In this document: positions 1 through 9,530 of the stretch, piece after piece | Position numbering within the stretch: position 1 is the stretch's first letter | How the letters are laid out: each line of letters begins with the position of its first letter | Assembly (NCBI GenBank): GCA_015179025.1 | Contig: WHUX01000300.1 | Location: 7,501-47,500, forward strand | Length of the DNA stretch: 40,000 nucleotides | Direction of reading: 5' to 3' | From: Terfezia claveryi | Taxonomy: Eukaryota > Ascomycota > Pezizomycetes > Pezizales > Pezizaceae | Notes under the pieces: generated by a model | Seen by the model: the letters and a program-made list of their open reading frames with translations, nothing else | Database searches by the model: none | Told to the model about the DNA's origin: nothing | Made by a program: the position numbers and the translations under genes

Positions 1-89
1 AAAGAAAGACATAAATTAGTTAACGAACACAGGATAGATTTCTATCACCCGAAATACATGACCAAACCGTAAATAAAAAATAAAAAAAA

Positions 90-1690
<1,601 letters not shown>

Positions 1691-1707
1691 TTAAAAAAAG
1701 CGATAAG

Positions 1708-1718
1708 ATATATATATG
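1708..1718 (-). promoter_or_regulatory. TATA-like stretch upstream of the collagen-like gene, unit A
   Basis: TATATATATCT on the minus strand about 110 bp before the collagen-like ATG at 1596. The 147 bp between the two genes are otherwise A-rich without features. Confidence 0.3.
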
Positions 1719-1743
1719 AGAAAATAACAGATAAAAAAAGAAA

Positions 1744-2378
1744 TTAAGTAGAATCCGATGAAGTACCAATAACTAGATCCACACGAAACTTATCTACTGC
1801 AACGTCATCCATATCAAAATCATCCCCTAGAGGAACAGCAGGAGATGCAAAAATAATAGGTTGATCCTCCGCCACATTTTGTGGTTGGTCAAGTTGTTCT
1901 CCAACACAATCCATATCCTCCACTTCTTCCAATATACCGGTAACCAATGGCGACAAAACCCCACCAGGTAAATCTTCAACCCGAACATAATAAAATAAAA
2001 AAGTAGACAAAGAAACATGAGAAGAAAGAGGTCGTGAGATAACCGGACCAAAATAAAGACTATGTTGCTCCATCATCAACTCATACGTATACTTTAAGCT
2101 GACATAATAGTTATGTAAAAACCTAACAATATTAGTAAAAAGAATAAAAGGAAATAAAAAAGGAAGAGAACAAACTTTGAATCCCTAAAGTAAGGAAAGC
2201 GCTCGGGAATAGAAGAAATAAAAGCAGGAGTATATATTTCAGAAAGGGGAGTATCGCGAGGAACAAAAGAGGGAGTAAGATGAAACATAGAAGGAGTAAA
2301 AATAAAATCATCGTAAGAAGGAAATGAACCGAATGAGAGCTCTCGTTCATAAAGAACTCGTAAAGATTGATCGACCAT
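1744..2378 (-). CDS. Unknown 193-aa acidic-tailed protein, unit A
   Basis: Two exons, 2176-2378 and 1744-2122, joined over a 53-nt intron (2123-2175; GTTTGT donor, TACTAAT branch, TTAG acceptor). They give 582 nt with no internal stop. The start ATG at 2378 opens MVDQSLRVLYE. The middle is rich in Phe, Pro and Ser, and the last ~60 residues are acidic (runs such as EEVEDMDCV and DDFDMDDVAVD). No membrane segment or known motif remains once the intron is removed; the hydrophobic stretch seen without splicing is the translated intron. It lies 147 bp upstream of the collagen-like gene and 94 bp downstream of the capsid candidate, so it may belong to a structural block. No function can be assigned. 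Confidence 0.75.
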
Positions 2379-2436
2379 AACTTAAAAGAATTAAGAATAA
2401 AAGAAAAAGAGAAAAGAAGAAAAAGGGGAAGAAGGA

Positions 2437-2452
2437 ATATATATATATATAT
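2437..2452 (-). promoter_or_regulatory. AT dinucleotide run upstream of the 193-aa gene, unit A
   Basis: An (AT)8 run about 60 bp before the ATG at 2378; it could serve as a TATA element. It lies directly behind the stop of the capsid candidate. Confidence 0.3.
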
Positions 2453-2472
2453 GAAAAAAAAGCAATATAAAA

Positions 2473-3386
2473 TCATGTATTACGATAGGTAGTAGTAATG
2501 TTAAATCCATTAAGAAATCTACCACCACCAAGAACAGTGGTCATCCCATCGTGATGAAAATCAATAGAAACAACCCAATAAATAGGCAATTGCAGACTGG
2601 TAGTTTCGGCAGCGTTCATATAAGTTAATGCTTGTTCAATAGGAGCACTAAAAGTATAACGTTGCTTAAATCTACCTCGGTAAGGAAGATATCCAACACT
2701 GTTGTCAATAGTACCCGTATCAAAAAGAATAGGACATTTTTCATTAATGTATGCCCCAATAAAAGTACCATCAACGCTATCAACCTCACGACCACCATTA
2801 ACTGTAGGCCGGCTTTGAAAAGGCCCAAGCGCCGAATATAAGCCTTGCATGTTTGTAGTATTAGATGAACCCCGTGAAAGATGATAACCAAAAACAGGAT
2901 AAACGCCTCGTAAACTAAAAAAAAAATTAGTATAAAATATAAAAGAAGAAAAAGTTAGACATACGGAAAAGCCGCAATGGTGAGAGCCTGGGTGGGCTGA
3001 AAACATAACACCCTTAAACTATATGATACAGTAGAAGAAACAATAAATCTTAATGTACTAGTTAGAGCAAACGCCTCTTGCGAAGTCCTTATTCCTTCTT
3101 CAGCGCCAGGAACACCGGCAACAAGTCGTGGCAAGATAGTAACAGCTGGCACAATAAACGTTCCATTATTAGAAGATTCTGTGGTGGGTGCAGATTCACT
3201 GAAATTAAAATCAATATGTTCTTTAGCTCCCCCAGTAGTTTCATCAATTAACTGAGAAAGACTATAAGCAACAAAACGATGAGTTAGCTCTCTAGGATTT
3301 GGGCCTAAACCTCGTCGACCTGTCTGGGAAAGCGGATCGGTCCTTGGACCGTAACGACCAGCTCGGGTACGTAAATAACGAGACAT
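2473..3386 (-). CDS. Capsid candidate, 287 aa with basic N-terminus, unit A
   Basis: Exons 2965-3386 and 2473-2914 join over a 50-nt intron (2915-2964; GTATGT donor, TACTAAT branch, TTTTAG acceptor), giving 864 nt without stops. The N-terminus (MSRYLRTRAGRYGPRTD, then GRRGLGP) is rich in Arg and Gly. The remainder has alternating hydrophobic and polar stretches with many Thr, Ser, Gly and Asn, the look of a beta-rich protein. CRESS-DNA capsid proteins are typically 200-350 aa, begin with an Arg-rich arm and fold as a jelly roll, so this is the best capsid candidate here. That is inference from size, composition and company; no diagnostic motif is visible. Its ATG follows directly on the TAA of the Arg-rich 64-aa gene (TAAATG), suggesting a shared transcript. 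Confidence 0.7.
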
Positions 3387-3581
3387 TTAACTATGATAAT
3401 TCGATGAGCGCCGTTTGCGGAATGAAGATTTTGAACCGCGACCGGTAGAAGCTCTATTACTATATGAGCGGCGAGTATAACGGCGGCGAGGAGTATAACG
3501 GCGTCGATTAGGATATCTAGAACCAGAATAACGACCACGATTAGGTGCAGCAGAATCGTTAATAATCAAGGTAGTAACCAT
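3387..3581 (-). CDS. Small Arg-rich protein (64 aa), unit A
   Basis: A 64-aa frame starting MVTTLIINDSAAPNRG. From residue 15 on it has about 20 Arg/Lys, many in RRR or RYxR patterns with Tyr and Ser (PNRRRYTPRRRYTRR). This composition matches the DNA-binding arm of circovirus- and geminivirus-type capsids, and also protamine-like proteins. It is intact in all three units. Its stop abuts the ATG of the 287-aa gene, so reinitiation or a splice bypassing the stop could attach the basic arm to that protein. A DNA-condensing or encapsidation role is inferred. Confidence 0.65.
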   Translation of the reverse strand: MVTTLIINDSAAPNRGRYSGSRYPNRRRYTPRRRYTRRSYSNRASTGRGSKSSFRKRRSSNYHS

Positions 3582-3733
3582 AGATAAATGTAGATATCCG
3601 AAGTTGGATACAAAACAAAATATCGAAAAGAAAAGAGGATATGAAACAGTAAAAAAAATAAGATGAAGGAAAATACTACAGATACTTATAGAAAATTAAA
3701 TGGAAATGATACTGTAAGTATAAGAATAAACTA

Positions 3734-3775
3734 GGGTTAGGGGAAACCCGTAAAAATAAGGGTTAGGGGAAACCC
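3734..3775. repeat. Paired TTAGGG-containing 16-mers, unit A
   Basis: The 16-mer gggttaggggaaaccc occurs twice (3734-3749 and 3760-3775), 10 bp apart. Each can fold as a 5-bp GGGTT/AACCC hairpin and contains the telomere hexamer TTAGGG once. There are too few hexamers for a telomere. Also present in units B and C. Confidence 0.6.
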
Positions 3776-3943
3776 ATAATATCGTAAAAAACGATAATTA
3801 AAAATACAATAAGAAAAAAAAATTGTATAGAAAAAAAAAATCATTCGGCACGTGCAAATATGATATCATAAATAATAATTCGAGGTGGCCAATGGGCACG
3901 TAGCAAAGCTAGAAAAAGCCGAATGTGTTTGCCCGGCGTTAAT

Positions 3944-4229
3944 GCATGGTTCTCAATATATTGATCACGCGCATTTTTCATACATGGTTATCAACAAGTT
4001 GATTACGCGTATGAATCACATGTTAAAAAAAACATGTGACATTTCCTACGGAAATTATCCACTCACGTGGATTATTCACTCATGTGAATTAACCCATCTG
4101 ATGGGTTATGGCCACCATATACCTTCCGGTAGGGAAGAAAAAAAAACGGAAACATAAAAAAAAGAATGTTTCCTAGGCTACAACCCTGAAGTTGAAAGCA
4201 TGGTTCTCAATATATTGATCACGCGCATT
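3944..4229 (+). repeat. Iteron-like 32-bp repeats, unit A
   Basis: A 32-bp sequence starting gcatggttctcaatatatt and ending acgcgcatt occurs exactly at 3944-3975 and 4198-4229, with a degenerate copy at 3982-4012. The last exact copy ends 16 bp before stem-loop 1. Direct repeats beside a nonanucleotide stem-loop are the usual Rep-binding iterons of CRESS replicons, though those are normally 5-12 bp; here the binding core may be shorter than the repeat. Conserved in all three units. Confidence 0.6.
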
Positions 4230-4245
4230 AGATTGTAGCCGCGCG

Positions 4246-4295
4246 CGGACAAACAGTCTGTGTAATATTAACTCCGTGCACAGACTGTTTGTCCG
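4246..4295. other. Stem-loop 1 with TAATATTAA loop, candidate rolling-circle origin, unit A
   Basis: A perfect 17-bp inverted repeat (arms 4246-4262 and 4279-4295) encloses a 16-nt loop that starts TAATATTAAC. The geminivirus/genomovirus origin is a stem-loop with the nonanucleotide TAATATTAC, nicked between T7 and A8 by Rep. The loop here differs by an extra A. With the iteron-like repeats immediately upstream and a gemini-type Rep on the same element, this is the strongest origin candidate. The identical structure is at 18916-18965 and 33610-33659. Confidence 0.75.
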
Positions 4296-4728
4296 ACACG
4301 CGCAAAAACGTGTAAAGAAAGTCTGTGCAGGCGATCTTCCCTTTTCCCCATTGTAAATAACAATAAAAATAATAAATAAAAAAAAAAACCTTAACACTCG
4401 AAGCGCTAAGGGGCACTAAGGCCAAATACTTACCAAAAAGACAGGGATAGCAAGAAGGATAAACCACTTGCTATCTTGGCAAGCCAATAACTACATTGAA
4501 AACAATGAAAACTATCACGAAATTCAAATTACAGAAGACCAGAACTAACATCCCGGGAAAGACCCCAAAAACATCACAAACAGAGGTAATTTTCCGTCTG
4601 ATGACGGAAAAATAGGGTGACCCGAGCAAACAAAAGTATGAAAGAAATTATCGGTTGCAAGGGGGGGGGTCAGGGAGTTTTTATAATCACTAACAAAAGA
4701 TACTTAAAGTACCTACACTTGGCACATT

Positions 4729-4785
4729 TTTACGTGGGGCAGATGAAGGGCAGACGTGGGCATATGAGCATCTGCCCCACGTAAA
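4729..4785. other. Stem-loop 3, 17-bp hairpin, unit A
   Basis: Perfect 17-bp arms at 4729-4745 and 4769-4785 enclose a 23-nt loop. The loop repeats parts of the stem (gggcag, acgtggg), so alternative foldings are possible. There is no nonanucleotide. It could be a replication, transcription or packaging element. Also at 19399-19455 and 34093-34149. Confidence 0.6.
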
Positions 4786-4943
4786 CGTGTTTTTTTCAAA
4801 CGTTAAAAGAACCACAAAAACACCCCGAAAAGTATAGAAAGAAAACCAGTTCTGCCATAAAACAGATAACGGTCTACAAGTCAATTTTTTGTATGAAAAA
4901 AAAAAGGTACAAAAGGTACAAAATTTATGTTTTGTATGGGGCA

Positions 4944-4988
4944 GGGCGGATCGCCTAGTAATATTAATAGAGGATAGGCGATCCGCCC
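4944..4988. other. Stem-loop 2 with TAATATTAA loop, second candidate origin, unit A
   Basis: A perfect 13-bp GC-rich inverted repeat (arms 4944-4956 and 4976-4988) with a 19-nt loop that contains TAATATTAA at 4959-4967, the same nine bases as the loop of stem-loop 1 about 700 bp away. Two hairpins sharing this motif suggest two origins, or an origin plus a resolution or termination site. Also at 19614-19658 and 34308-34352. Confidence 0.7.
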
Positions 4989-5127
4989 CAACTCCTAGGA
5001 GAGCGTGACTTCCAAGATTTGTAAGCCAAGTATAACACGAAAAAAAAAATAACAAAAGAAGTCGCGAGCGAATAGAATGTAAACATCACAGTAACCTCCA
5101 ACATACCTAACCCTCAAAGAAAAAAAA

Positions 5128-5355
5128 ATGCCAGCAGAGTGTCCACAGTGCCGAAGAATATTGATCCCAAGGTGTGGCAGTTTGATAGATACAAATAGCC
5201 CGCTTTGTATGAACTGTGAAGCATCACTTCCTCCGATACCGCCTTCTTCACTCATCGAGAGCGAAGAATTCCCAGATTTTATCGAGTGGGTAGAAAACCC
5301 AATACACAAATTCTTCTTCCTTAGTCTACTCGCATACCACCTTTCTCAGCAATGA
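5128..5355 (+). CDS. Small CxxC zinc-ribbon-like protein (75 aa), unit A
   Basis: The 75-aa frame starts MPAECPQCRR and has CxxC at residues 5-8 and 27-30, with a further Cys at 16, the spacing of a small zinc ribbon. The rest is acidic and Pro-rich and ends in a short hydrophobic stretch. Its stop overlaps the Rep start in the tetranucleotide ATGA (5352-5355), so it shares the Rep transcript, and Rep would need reinitiation or leaky scanning. The position directly before Rep suggests a replication or regulatory partner; function unknown. Intact in all three units. Confidence 0.65.
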   Translation: MPAECPQCRRILIPRCGSLIDTNSPLCMNCEASLPPIPPSSLIESEEFPDFIEWVENPIHKFFFLSLLAYHLSQQ

Positions 5356-7111
5356 GTGAATTTATCCTTCAGGACGCAGAAATGTCAGGAAGTGAAAGAG
5401 ACCATGAAGATAACCCCCTATTTTTTAATGACGGATGGGAAACATCATCTTCCGACAACCGATTCATTGACGACGAAAATGAAGGAGAAAAAAAAGAAAA
5501 AGGGAAAAAGAGGAAAGAAAGAGAAATTTCAGATACACCGGATAACCAGAGGGAAATAGGAAGAAAAAAAGAGGCGGACAGTTCAGAATATTGGAAGATA
5601 GTGAAAGAGAAGATGAAGGTGGGACATCGGAAGGGACGAGAGATAGGGAAACGCTGAAGGAAATGAGTCAAAGTGAATTAAACAAAGAGAAAGAAGGTAC
5701 GCAGAATTTAAGTATGCAATTAAATAATAAAAAATCTAATACAAAAAAAACAGAAAGAGAAGAATACTTAAGAGATGTATTACCAGAAGAAGGAGCAATA
5801 GGTAAATCAAAAAAACCGGAAGAAAAGGAAAAAAAAGAGATGAAGCCGTTAAGAAGTCGATACATTTTCTTAACGTATCCTCAAGCGGACGAAGATGCGA
5901 AAGCAATGCTACAGGAGTTATATAAAACAAAATACCCCCCAATGCGTTATTACGGATGTAAGGAAGACCACGAAAAGACAGGGGGAAAACACTTTCACTT
6001 CCTGATGGATATTGGAACGACGAAGTGTGGATCAGCACCAAAGATCAAAGGAAAGAACGCCCATAAAACTTGGGACATCATGATCAACGGAAAAATATAT
6101 CACCCAAATATCGCACCAGTACGTGATATTGATAAAGCGTGGCACTACATCGACAAATGTAACGATATAAATCACCCAAAACACGGTCCAGGTGAAACTT
6201 TTGGTGACATGAAAGACCAGTGCTCAAGTAAGGTAGGCCATGTTCAACAAAACAAATGGCACCACATCATAAGTGCAGATACGAAAGAAGATTTCTTCGA
6301 ACGTATGAAACAGATGGACCCGGAAAGTTATGTCAAAAGCTTTGCAAATGTCAAAGCATATGCGACAGAAAAATACCCCGAAAAAAAAAAAGAGGTTTTC
6401 AAACCAAAGATTGAAAACCGAAGACCATGGAGACGAATATCAGAGATAGAAGACTATCTTGATATTTTCGTAAGGTCAAAATACTTGGGAAGACAAATTG
6501 TACGTATAAAATCTATTACAAAAAAAGATTAATAACTAAAAAGAAATAGTCACTTTGTATCATTGGAGGGACGCAACTCGGAAAAAGTGAATTTGTTACG
6601 CAGTTGGGACCACAATTCGTCATTTCAAACGAATGGAATGCCAACAGATTCGAAGAAAAACCTCCATTAATTCACATCCAAGATGTGGAAGCATGGAATA
6701 TGCCCCCAGGTTTAAAGCAGCTAATCCAAGGACAAAGTTTCGACTATAATGGCAAATATCAAAAAGGTAAATTATATTACGGAGGTGCACCGTGTATATT
6801 TACCTTAAACTATGACCTCAGGCAAAACCAAGGTCTTAAAGAAATCCCGGAAGAAAGATGGCTACGGGAAAACGTGATATTTGTCAATTTAGGAGAAACA
6901 CCTTTATTCTTGAAAGAGGGCGAAGAAGATAGATTATGGAAAGCACAAGAGATGGAAAATTGGGAAGATTACGGAGGCAGTTGCAGTTGTCCGAAAGTTT
7001 TCGAACAACTCAGGAAAAAACTATGGGAAGAAAGAAAAAGGGCAGTAGAATAATAGAAAGAATGTGGGAGGAAAAAAGGAAAAAAAAATAGTAGAGAACG
7101 TCAAAGAATAA
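5352..7111 (+). CDS. rep: CRESS-DNA replication initiator (Rep), about 570 aa, spliced, unit A
   Basis: HUH endonuclease plus superfamily 3 helicase, the rolling-circle initiator of geminivirus/genomovirus-type replicons. Exon 1 is 5352-6499, the intron 6500-6549 (GTACGT donor, TAACTAA branch, ATAG acceptor, phase 0) and exon 2 6550-7111. A charged, Lys/Glu-rich extension of about 163 residues precedes the core. Core motifs: motif I FLTYPQ (about 173-178), motif II HFHF (HUH, about 214), a gemini-type segment with HPNI (about 252) like the GRS region, motif III YIDK with catalytic Tyr at about 266. After the intron come Walker A GGTQLGKS (about 389-396), Walker B LIHIQDVE and motif C FTLNYD. 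Known gemini/genomovirus Reps are about 300-370 aa, so this one is unusually long. Unit A lacks one C near 5548 and one A near 7051, each breaking the frame; unit B has the first correct. Splicing between endonuclease and helicase recalls mastreviruses and genomoviruses. Confidence 0.93.
6500..6549 (+). other. Rep intron, unit A
   Basis: A 50-nt GT-AG intron separates the endonuclease and helicase exons. If it is retained, translation stops at TAA 11 codons in, giving an endonuclease-only, RepA-like product, as in mastreviruses. Equivalent introns at 21172-21221 and 35859-35907. Confidence 0.75.
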
Positions 7112-7242
7112 TGATAGTAAATAAAAATGAGAGTAAATAAAAGAAAAAAAACATTTCCATCCATGAATCAAAGATATATAAGGTAACAGTTACCTAAACC
7201 ACAAAAAAAAATTGACCAAAGTAACAATGACAAACACAATCA

Positions 7243-8082
7243 CTACAAAGTCATCTCCACATTCGTTTCCTTCTTGCCTGCTTTCCCAAGAGCAAGCTCG
7301 GCATCTGTAACCCGATGACCACCACCAGTACATTGATAACCACCTTCGATTCTAACAAAATCGAAATCACTATCACAAGTACCAATATTACGAATCCATC
7401 TTTGACGATTAACCTCTTCCTCAGTATTAATCAAAGCAAGGGCATTATGGATCCGCTCATCACCATCAATACGTGCGTTACGCTCATCATTAATAGCAAT
7501 ACCACGTTCAGTGCGCTCATCATTAATAGAGGCAACAGCTTCACTAATAGAAGCAACAGTTTCACCAACAGCAATAATGCGTTCAGTGCACTCATTAGAA
7601 ATACGTCTACAGAGACCAAGATGGAGATCGCCGACCCTATCCTCCTCCATTTGAAGACGAGTTGTTAAACATCTATCAGAAGTAATACGCTGTTCACGTT
7701 CAGTATCAATACGTGAAACCAATGAACGACATTCATCAATACGTTCGGTACGTTCGACAGAAATAGTGTGTTCAAGGTCCTTGACCTTAAGCTGAAGTTC
7801 CTTAAGAGTACGATTCACGAGATGATACCAATTCCCTAAAGTAAAATAAAAATCAATATAAAATATAACGATAAAAAAAAGAATAGGGACATTACATAAA
7901 AACTTCATAATATAACAAACTAAAAGAAAAAAAATAAAAAGAATAACCCCGAAAAAGGTGCCGACGAGAAAAATAGAAGTCCAACCTAGGGAACGAATAA
8001 AAAAACTAAAAATAGACCGCCATAAATTCTGATCAAACAAAGGCGGGAATTGAGTATCCAAAACAAAAGTAGAAGCGTCCAT
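7243..8082 (-). CDS. Membrane-anchored coiled-coil (fibre-like) protein, 279 aa, unit A
   Basis: Starts MDASTFVLDTQFPP. It has a strong transmembrane helix at about 36-59 and a second hydrophobic stretch at about 65-82, then about 130 residues of coiled coil with repeated ERTERI / EREQRI / ERNARI blocks, and a C-terminal ~50 residues containing CTGGGH. The repeated stalk looks like trimeric fibre shafts; with the N-terminal anchor this would be a type II membrane or envelope protein. The second hydrophobic stretch coincides with a possible in-phase 60-nt intron (GTAATG...TTTAG), whose removal keeps the frame, but I see no good branch point. The gene is convergent with Rep, about 130 bp apart. 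Intact only in unit A. Confidence 0.75.
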   Translation of the reverse strand: MDASTFVLDTQFPPLFDQNLWRSIFSFFIRSLGWTSIFLVGTFFGVILFIFFLLVCYIMKFLCNVPILFFIVIFYIDFYFTLGNWYHLVNRTLKELQLKVKDLEHTISVERTERIDECRSLVSRIDTEREQRITSDRCLTTRLQMEEDRVGDLHLGLCRRISNECTERIIAVGETVASISEAVASINDERTERGIAINDERNARIDGDERIHNALALINTEEEVNRQRWIRNIGTCDSDFDFVRIEGGYQCTGGGHRVTDAELALGKAGKKETNVEMTL

Positions 8083-8221
8083 ATCGAATGCGTAGCGGGG
8101 TTAAGAGGGGAGTGAGTATAGTAATATGGTAGACGTGGACGGTAATGAGAGGTAAGAGAAGAAAAACTGAGATATCTAAGAAAAAAAGAAAGAACAAAAA
8201 AAAACGAAGGAGAAAGAGAAG

Positions 8222-8229
8222 TATTTATA
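8222..8229 (-). promoter_or_regulatory. TATA box for the coiled-coil membrane gene, unit A
   Basis: TATAAATA on the minus strand about 140 bp upstream of the ATG at 8082, in an otherwise A-rich gap of 186 bp without a gene. Its distance allows a 5' leader of about 100 nt. Kept in units B and C. Confidence 0.45.
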
Positions 8230-8268
8230 TCCAAAAAGTAAATTACGTGTCACCAATGAAAAAAAGAA

Positions 8269-9037
8269 TCATGCAGCAGGAACAATAATCAAGCGACGCC
8301 AACGCATATAGAACAACAAAGTCTCATATGCTTCCTCCGTATATCGCGCACTATAAGACCCCTGCCTAGAAACAGTTTCAGTCAGTACTTGTGGTCCCCA
8401 TAGATTTTGCAGAAAATAACGCCTCCCATGTGCACGACAATTTTGAATAGCTGCTTCCGCCTGAGCCCTTAAACCAATAGAAACATCAGTCCTACGGGTA
8501 TCAAAATATTCACTAGGAAGATAAACACTGCCAGGCAAAACAGGAACAGGATCAGCTTGACGATACGCAGGCTCCCGTAAAGAAATAGCTCTACGGCGAA
8601 AAGGTCGAAGTAAAACAAGAGCTTGATCACTTTCAGGGATAGGCTGATCAGAACGCCGAGTAACAGTAGAAAAAACATGATTAACACAATTCAAAACACC
8701 AGTAGGAGTAAAAAGTGCAGCTTGTTCCCGTGAAGAAACAGCAGCACGCAATGCTTCCTCGCATTCAGAATCGAGAGCTATGCGTTCGTTCTCTAACATA
8801 TTCCGTAATTGTTGAAGATCGGTAAAGAGGTAACTCGGACAGAATGTCATAGTAGGGAATGGACGATTGGATGGAGAAGTTTCAACACTATCACCAGTTG
8901 CCACCACTTCCAGTTGCACCACTTCCATTTGCACCACCTCCAGAGGATCCACCACCGCCAGGTCGAGGCTACAAATAAAATTAGTAAGAATCAAAAAGAA
9001 ACAAACGAAAAGAAATACTTACTCGTAAATGCTCCAT
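8269..9037 (-). CDS. Unknown 237-aa protein with Gly-rich N-terminus, unit A (one extra base)
   Basis: Exon 1 9023-9037, intron 8969-9022, exon 2 8269-8968. An extra C near 8901 breaks the frame inside the Gly-rich segment, so the long frame that opens at 8994 begins in the intron and reads its first ~30 codons in a wrong frame. See the unit B copy. Confidence 0.75.
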
Positions 9038-9095
9038 AATGGAAATGAAGAAAAGAAAAGTAAAATAGAAAATAAAAAATATCAAAAAAACTTAC

Positions 9096-9473
9096 TCATA
9101 TAGAAGATGCAACCCCCTGTAAAATACGAGTCAGAGCATCGAGTTTTACCACTAATATCCAACATCGTGGCTCCAAGATTCTCCAACCGTATATCAAAAC
9201 CGTCAAGCCGACGTTCAACCAATTGAAGACGACCTTCAATCAAACACATACGGTTCCCAAGTTGGTCTTCTACTGCTTGTAACCGATCTCCAAATTGATC
9301 CCGAGTTGGAAGTGTTCAAGCTTATTAGATGCACTCTCCATTCGATGAGCAAATTGAAAGACTACATTACTTAAAATATGTAGCCCATCTTCGATCGAAG
9401 GAGCAGATTCGTAAGCGTCTTGACGAACCTGAATTTCATCGGCAACAGTGGTTTGGCTATCTGGAGTAGACAT
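9096..9473 (-). CDS. Coiled-coil 125-aa protein, unit A (two indels)
   Basis: Same gene as 23770-24147. A missing T near 9312 and an extra T near 9147 leave only the first ~53 residues in frame. Confidence 0.75.
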
Positions 9474-9511
9474 TTTGATTATAGAACATAAAAGCAGGAC
9501 AACAAAAAAAG

Positions 9512-9522
9512 ATATATATATA
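9512..9522 (-). promoter_or_regulatory. TATA-like stretch upstream of the coiled-coil gene, unit A
   Basis: An alternating AT run about 40 bp before the ATG at 9473, shorter in units B and C. Plausible core promoter; AT runs are common here. Confidence 0.3.
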
Positions 9523-9530
9523 ACAAAAAA

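Larger units (their letters stand above)
3582..5127. other. Gene-free control region with candidate origins, unit A
   Basis: About 1.5 kb between the divergent Arg-rich and CxxC genes. In order it holds two TTAGGG-containing 16-mers (3734-3775), short A-rich hairpins (about 3781-3836), a dense run of palindromes (about 3840-4180), three 32-bp iteron-like repeats (3944-4229), stem-loop 1 (4246-4295), a small hairpin with arms 4590-4598 and 4603-4611, a G9 tract near 4660, stem-loop 3 (4729-4785) and stem-loop 2 (4944-4988). The frames that can be read here are short, unlike any coding gene, and cross the hairpins. The same layout is at 18256-19797 and 32946-34491. Confidence 0.75.

Noticed and set aside
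2132..2476. Very hydrophobic minus-strand frames that look like membrane proteins
   Set aside because: They are read in the wrong frame of A/T-rich coding and intron sequence; the spliced genes on the same strand explain the region.
3734..3775. Telomere end of a linear element
   Set aside because: Only two TTAGGG hexamers, internal to the unit, and the sequence continues on both sides in all three copies.
4173..5055. Minus-strand frames of 74-121 codons in the control region
   Set aside because: They run through the stem-loops, have composition unlike the real genes, and are conserved only because the DNA is.
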